A stretch of DNA of 64,000 bases from Podocnemis expansa (Eukaryota; Chordata; Testudines; Podocnemididae). Where the stretch lies: contig ML681994.1 in the NCBI GenBank assembly GCA_007922195.1, positions 53,996,988 through 54,060,987 on the forward strand. Reading direction: 5' to 3'. This document shows, in pieces, positions 58,420-64,000 of this stretch. How positions within the stretch are numbered: position 1 is the first letter of the stretch; the number at the start of each line of letters is the position of its first letter. Below the pieces are notes generated by a model, which saw only the letters and a program-made list of their open reading frames with translations, ran no database searches and was not told the origin of the DNA. Made by a program: the position numbers and the translations under genes.

Positions 58420-60339
58420 ACATAAAGACACTTGGTGTCACATAGCATTTCAAAATATTTTCTTGGGTTGGTATGATGGCACCTCAGAGCTTTCATACCC
58501 AAGGGGTGAGACTGAGGTGATGCCTGCTTGGTCTCTGAGGCTTGCACAGCAGATTTTCAATGGAAAGTGGAGAGGTTGAACTCCTGGTCACTGGCAAAGA
58601 TATCAGTAACTAAGGTAAATATGACTATCAGGCGTACATGGAAGAATCTTCTGGACTCATAAAATGGATGCACAGTGGAACCAGAAAAATGAATGTTGGG
58701 TTCTTTGCTTGTTCTTCCACATCTGGACTGATGATCTTCTTATTACTTGATAGCCAACTGCTGGGGGCAGGAGGGGTTGAGAGGGAAGACATGGCAGCTT
58801 GCAGCAGAAGCTGGGATTAATATCATGAACACTGAAGTGTGCTGACCCACAGAGTCAGCTGGAAGAGACAGCCCAATATATTTAGTGCATGTCAGCCCAC
58901 AGAAGCAGCAGAACAGCTCAATATTTTTGCCCCATCACTCTGTTACATTTTACTCAAGAAACTAAGGAGGGATACATAAACTATTGTTTAGGACAGCTGC
59001 AGGCTTCCTAAACTTGGCTAAACAATACTCCCTCTGCAGGCGTTCTTCTACAAAGAAAGAATTTTCTTATGCATGTGCACATATGCGCACCAGAGAAATC
59101 GGCATATATATAGCTTTCTCTTCTTTACAGTGATGTTCCATGTTACACTCCATGTAAGTGAGCAAGGTAACCAAGAGTCCACCTAACTGATTATAAGAAA
59201 GATTCTTTGGGGCATGGTTGGGAATTGAGCTGCCAAACTATTGAGCCAAATAGTTAGAAATTTCAAATAGAGTTTAGAGATTTCCTCAGAAAAGTTCTAA
59301 AGCAGTGAGATCTCCTTGATTGAGCTTGTCACTGTGGAGGCAAATAAAATGGGAGGGAACTTGTTGGAGAGAGCTTTCTCCTGCTGCCAATTCTCACAGA
59401 TTTGATTCTGTCCCTAAGCTTCATAAAGCTGAAGTACCATAGCCTTATGAAGAATAACATACATCACTTAAAGCAGTAAAGAAATAAAGCAGTTCAGTGT
59501 GGAGGAAGGTGCAAATCTTTCACTGATGGACATTCCAAGAGGGCTGCGGCACAGGCTATCAGCCCAAGACATATTACTATGAAATACAAAGGTTTCCTGT
59601 TCTTAACTGGTAAAAAGCCTTAAAAAACACCATATGTCAAAATATGAAAATTACGATCACCTTTATTTTGTTATTTACTAATTTAGATACATGCTATAAT
59701 CTTGAACTGAAACAACCCCGCTTTTCTAAATAATCTAATTTTATTCTTGACAAGATGGATTTCCATATTTGCTATTTTTAAGGGAATGGATAATAATTAG
59801 CTGCTCTGCAGGCAAACAGATAAAAAGGTGGTTTTTCTAATAGCAAAGTTCCATATAGATCAAAATTAAATTGGTGGTAGATGTTAACATTCTGCTAAAA
59901 AGAGTAAAAGGTTTCAAGCCCTCTCATTTCACTCTTCTGCCTTTATTGTTAAAGAGATGAAATTTAATTCTAAAACTAGGTTAAGGAGACATTAAAACAG
60001 AACTTTAACTCTCCTCCCTCCCTACCACCTTTATATTTACTTCCTACGACTGCCTTATGATTAAAAACCTATCACTGTCATTTCACGTATCTGCATATGT
60101 TGTACGAGCAGACACTGTAACAAAAGTGCAATGTTTCTATTCCTGCCTTTATAAAATACTTTATTCAAGAATGTCTTATCAGATGTTTTGTTTGCTCTAA
60201 GCATTTGTTTCCTGAAATTAAAAACTGTATTTTATCCCATACAAATCTACTGGATAGAATGAAGACGCCAGAATTAAATCAAGTATAAAACATACAAAAT
60301 TTTGATCAAGGAAGAACTATTGCCAAGACAATAAATGGT
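58420..60339. other. Gene-free stretch
   Basis: Mostly unique DNA; 59150-59240 (GGTAACCAAGAGTCC, GATTCTTTGGGGCATGG) hints at DIRS-derived sequence but is too short to call. Confidence 0.35.
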
Positions 60340-60445
60340 AACTTTAGAGAGACTAGGTGGGGGAGGCAATATGTTTTAGTGGACCAAATTCTTTTAGTGA
60401 AATAAAAGCTTTCTAACTACACAGAGTTCTTCACCAGATTTGGAA
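60340..60445 (+). repeat. Diverged copy of the 45.4-kb repeat
   Basis: AGAGAGACTAGGTGGGGGAGG, TTAGTGGACCAAATTC and CTACACAGAGTTCTTCACCAG keep the order of the 45428-45545 copy. Confidence 0.5.
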
Positions 60446-60563
60446 AAGCTACTCAGGCCTGGTCTAGGCTACAGAGTTTGGTTGGTGTAAGACAATGTCA
60501 CAGCTAAATATGATGTGGAACAGATTGTTCAGCATAAGCAGTTAAGAGCAACATATTCTGAGG

Positions 60564-60737
60564 CAGTGGTTCTCAACCACGTGTCAGGACACACTACTGT
60601 TGCCACACAGTAGTAAATATGTCACAAGAGTCAGGGAGATGACTGTATTCAACCTAGAGTGGGTGGCCTGGTGTGTCCCCTAGCATTGTAATACACCACC
60701 AAGCGTGTTGCGACCTGCAAAAGGCTGAAAACCACTG
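60564..60737. mobile_element. hAT MITE abutting the DIRS element
   Basis: Ends CAGTGGTTCTCAACC and GGCTGAAAACCACTG, inverted. The left flank is TTCTGAGG and the right flank TTCTCCTT, where only TTCT agrees before DIRS-like sequence begins. Confidence 0.78.
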
Positions 60738-60949
60738 TTCTCCTTCGAGTGCTGCTCACATCATTCAGTTACAGGCGTCTACGTGCAACAGCGCATGGTA
60801 GCTCAGAAAGTTTTTAGCGTTAGCCTGTCAGGTCAGCGCGCACGGCCAACGCCCCCTCCATGCCGCAGCCATATAGGTGACCGTGACCGTGACCCTGACC
60901 CTCCCAGTTCCTTCTTCCGCTGGTTCAGATCAGCATTATCTTGTGAAAC

Positions 60950-63170
60950 GCAAGGGCATGTCTTTTCGCGTGAAATTTGAAATGCCAGGATTCAAGTGGT
61001 GCATAGGATGCTGCAAGGGTTTCCTGATGGACGAGCCACATGAGAAGTGCCTTGCTTGCTTGGGTGAGTCCCACTTCACAACAAATTGCCCCATCTGCCG
61101 ATCCTTCAAGCAGAGGACTCAGCTGGAAAGCGAGCATCACCTCCGCCTCATTTCGGGGACCGGAGTCGCTCCACTCGAAAGCGGCTGAGCCACCAGCACT
61201 CTGCCGGACCCTCGATCGGCCCAGGCTCAAGATTCTCGCTGATGCCAGGTACCAGGCCCAAGATCTCTGCCCTCCATTGTACCTTCTAGGCACCGACCTC
61301 ACCAGTCTCCTGGTAGCCTTCCAGCTGCCCCGAGTAGGGCCCCGGTTCAGGCACCGGCTTGCCAAGGGCGGTTAAATCTGGTTTCGGTGCAGAACACGAG
61401 GCAACCAGGCGCAACGGCACCGCTTCCCTCGGCGCCACTGGACACAGCACCGCCCACAAGTCCAGCACCACCGGCAAGCCCGGCACTGTCGCCAATAACC
61501 CCACTTCCGTCAGATTCGGCACTGTCAACAGCTGCACCAATGCCAGTTCTGTCCCGGGCCTCCTCACCTCTCTCCAACCCGGCACCGTCAAAGCTGGTAC
61601 CGGGCCCAAGTTCTACGATTCCGTCTCGCCTCTTCTCCGAGGAATTCTTGGTACCGGACTGGCGACTACTGGGGGGGGGTGTCATCCAGGTCGTCCTTGA
61701 AAGATCCCTTTCTTCCCCCCAGGAGGAGTGCCTGAGAAAGCAAGCCCGCAAAAGCTCCATGTCACCGAGCTTGCAGCAAAGTCACCTATCGGGGGAAACA
61801 CCTGGCCCCCTCATAACGTCTATGCTGCCGTAGAGGTCCCCACACAACAAACGGACTCTTGAGTGGCTGAATGCGACAGCAGACACCTCCTCCTCCTGGT
61901 ACATACGTTCACCTGCGCTGGAGTCCTTGGATTTCTCCGACGACGAGCCGGACCCCGATTCTACACAATGAAGCAGATCAAGGTCCCCGTCATCTTCGTC
62001 GCCTGATGAGAGATTAATTGACATGTCCATCGACTGCGAAGGAGATCCTCGCGGCGAACAGGACCTTCTGTGCTGCATGGCGGCGAACCTGAAGCTCAAG
62101 CTAGGGGTGATCCAGGTGGAGGATGACTCCCTCTTTGATGCGTGTGGTTGAGCCCCGCTGGCTAAGGTTGGAATCTCCTTGCACGCCGGGGTGTTCCTCA
62201 TTGTCCAGGAATGCTGACAAATGCCTTCCTCGATCCTGCCAGTGTCCAAGGTAGCGGACAAGAAATATTCCGTCTCCCCAGAAAGTTCTCCCTTCCTGTT
62301 TCATCACCCGGCTCCGAGGTCCTTAGTGGTTGACACAGTCAACCAAAGGGAGAGACAAGGCCAACCTAACACCACACCCAAGAACAAGGAGGCAAGGAGG
62401 CTTGACCTGCTCGGCAGGAAAGTTTACTCCTCAGCCGCCCTCCAGCTATGCATCTCAAACCATTCAGCTTTGATGACACGCTACATCTTCAACCTGTAGG
62501 AAGCTCTACGAAATCTCCAATCAGTCATCCCCGAGGATCGCCTGAGAGACTTCGAAGCAATGCTAGATGAGGGAGAGAGAGCATCCAGGGACGTGCTTGC
62601 GGCAACCTGGGATGCAGTGGACACAGCGGCACGCACAATGGCATCGTGATGAGCCAACTGGCCTGGCTCCAGAACTCCGGTCTCTCCAAGCAGATGCAAC
62701 AAATTATTCAGGACCTTCCCTTCGAAGGACCTGACCTCTTTGCATCTTCCACAGACGCGAAGCTGCATGGTATGAAGGACTCGAGGGCCACTTTGAGGTG
62801 CCTCGGGATCTACACTCCACAACCTGTTAGCCGTTCCTCGAAGTCGCACCAGCTACAACAGCAGCTACAGCAACTGAAACAACAGCTGCAGCTGCAGACC
62901 CAGTTTCCAAGATCTCTACAGTTTCCCCAGCGCCACCTCGGGAACCTGGAAAAGGATAAAGGCTGGTCAGGTAAAGGGGGTAAAGCTGGGCGCCTCCCAG
63001 TTGGGGTGGCGCGGACAGGGGTCGGACCGTTCATCGGGCCACAAACAGCGTTTTTGACAGTCCCTCGGAGGGCAGCGCTCCACAGCCCCTCTTCTCCCCC
63101 CACCGCCTCCGCCACTTCGCTCCGTGGTGGACCCGGGTCACTTCGGACCAGTGAGTCCTCGACACAGTAG
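60950..63170 (+). pseudogene. DIRS gag-like ORF, broken
   Basis: 60877-61188 reads KWCIGCCKGFLMDEPHEKC and ACLGESHFTTNCPICRSF, Cys/His clusters typical of DIRS ORF1. 61387-61833 is Pro/Ser/Ala-rich. From about 62472 the frame gives TRYIFNL, a stop, EALRNLQSVIPEDRLRDFEA and ASRDVLAATWDAVDTAARTM; 62646-63170 continues with SGLSKQMQQIIQDLPFEGPDLFA and KDSRATLRCLGIYTP, then a Gln-rich stretch. Frame changes and stops (for example the TAG at 62499) show it is dead. Function in the family: particle-forming, nucleic-acid-binding protein. Confidence 0.7.
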
Positions 63171-63243
63171 CAAGAGGATACCACATCCAGTTCCTCTCAA
63201 CCCCCCAGGACAGGAAACCGTCCCCTCCAAAGCTTGAGGCTGA

Positions 63244-63700
63244 ATGCCAAAAGTTACTCTCCCTCAGAGCCATCGAAAAGGTTCCCAAGGGGGGAACGTG
63301 GCAAAGGGTTCTATTCCCGCTACTTCCTGGTCCCCAAACCCAAACGGGGACCTACAGCCCATCCTAGATCTCAGAGCTCTCAATAAAAACATAAAGAAAA
63401 TAAAAGTCTGCATGATCTCCCTACCGCAGATCATCCCATCCCTGTCCCCAGGATTGTGGCTCGCGGCCCTCGACCTAAAGGATGCTTACTTCCACACAGC
63501 CATCCGGCCCCACCATAGGCAGTTCCTCAGGTTTGTAGTGGCATGATGCCATTACCAGTTTACCGCACTCCCCTTCGGGTTATCGCTAGCCCCCAGGGTG
63601 TTCACAAAGTGTGTTGCACCATTCATATGCAGGAGGGGTGTAAGAATCTACCCCTACCTGGATGACTGGCTCATTAGTGGGCAAGTCAAGTTGACAAGTA
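63244..63700 (+). pseudogene. DIRS reverse transcriptase, N-terminal half
   Basis: 63244-63546 gives LQPILDLRALNKNIKKIK and WLAALDLKDAYFHTAIRPHH; after a TGA at 63544-63546 the same frame continues CHYQFTALPFGLSLAPRVFT and YPYLDDWL with the catalytic Asp pair at about 63660. One stop is visible before the truncation near 63710. The order (LDLRALN, LDLKDAY, LPFGL, YLDD) is that of DIRS/Ty3-like RT; HHRQFLRF favours DIRS. Confidence 0.82.
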
Positions 63701-63715
63701 CAAGACCATGTTGAT

Positions 63716-64000
63716 GTCGTAAATGGAGGTTACTCACCTTCGTGCAGTAGCTGAAGTTCCTCGAGATGTGCGTCCTCAACATGCTCCACCTTAGGTGTGC
63801 GTGTGCCAGCTGCACCTAGGATCGGGTAACTTTCAAAGCAGTGACCTGCGGAGCGGGGGAGGGGCGCTTAGAGTCACTGTCAGGTTTCACGCCACTGTAA
63901 CGCGTGCGCCTGCACTCCCCCGCCCTCACCGCTCCACCGCTCAGTTCTCCTCTACCACAGAGACTGAAAGGTAATCTTAACGAGTCTGTGGAGTAGAGGG
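63716..64000. repeat. Start of another GC-rich repeat, probably a DIRS-type terminal region
   Basis: GGAGGTTACTCACCTTCGTG, TTCCTCGAGATGTGCGTCC and TGCTCCACCTTAGGTGTGC are typical of a turtle repeat that I associate with DIRS termini. It does not match the left end at 60742, so it is a different copy or family. It continues past the window edge. Confidence 0.45.

Larger units (their letters stand above)
60742..63715 (+). mobile_element. DIRS-like tyrosine-recombinase retrotransposon, 3' truncated
   Basis: About 3 kb of clearly higher GC. It starts CCTTCGAGTGCTGCTCACATC, carries gag-like blocks then the RT start, and breaks off after the YLDDW motif near 63710. RNase H, methylase-like and recombinase parts are missing. 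At 60878-60899 there is a short (GTGACC)n run. Confidence 0.78.

Noticed and set aside
60878..60902. Telomere-like or satellite repeat (GTGACC)n
   Set aside because: Only about four units, inside DIRS gag-like sequence.

Overview
This is vertebrate, almost certainly sauropsid and most likely turtle, genomic DNA. Evidence: a spliced vertebrate gene, CR1 LINEs with the ATTCTATGATTCTA tail, many Penelope-like (PLE) 3' ends, DIRS elements, an R4/Dong-type LINE and abundant hAT MITEs with 8-bp target duplications. Nothing looks bacterial or viral, and there is no operon or CRISPR array. Family names come from recognition, not a database search.

The only host gene I can support is FRS2 (fibroblast growth factor receptor substrate 2) on the minus strand. 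Its five coding exons (26352-26287, 24695-24509, 20362-20204, 13864-13701, 11801-10854) join in phase to a 507-residue docking protein: N-myristoylation signal, PTB domain and six phosphotyrosine motifs (GRB2 and SHP2 sites). Upstream, 27709-27612 is a well-supported non-coding exon that builds a 24-codon uORF across the splice junction, and 52807-52623 is a weaker candidate 5' exon. Downstream, 10853 to about 3150 is the probable 3' UTR and flank, holding four (CA)n tracts and a PLE fold-back. In mammals CCT2 and YEATS4 flank FRS2; neither is seen here.

Layout: 1-2260, old transposon debris (inverted CR1 pair, decayed PIF/Harbinger transposase, CR1 tail split by a hAT MITE). 2260-10853, FRS2 3' UTR/flank. 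10854-26378, FRS2 coding exons, with an antisense R4/Dong LINE (about 16085-19545) in the intron between the third and fourth coding exons; that LINE begins with a tRNA-like sequence carrying consensus A and B boxes. 26379-64000, 5' exons, introns and upstream DNA dominated by transposons: hAT elements, PLE fold-backs at 32.2, 34.1 and 35.3 kb, a PLE with a GIY-YIG-like region at 38.3-39.0 kb, a CR1 with an uninterrupted 998-residue ORF2 at 39.3-42.4 kb, DIRS fragments at 45.6-47.9 kb, a three-level nest at 53.9-55.0 kb, and a decayed DIRS element at 60.7-63.7 kb.

The most unusual structures are the PLE fold-backs: near-perfect inverted repeats of truncated 3' ends, three of the four flanked as whole units by 10-13 bp direct repeats.
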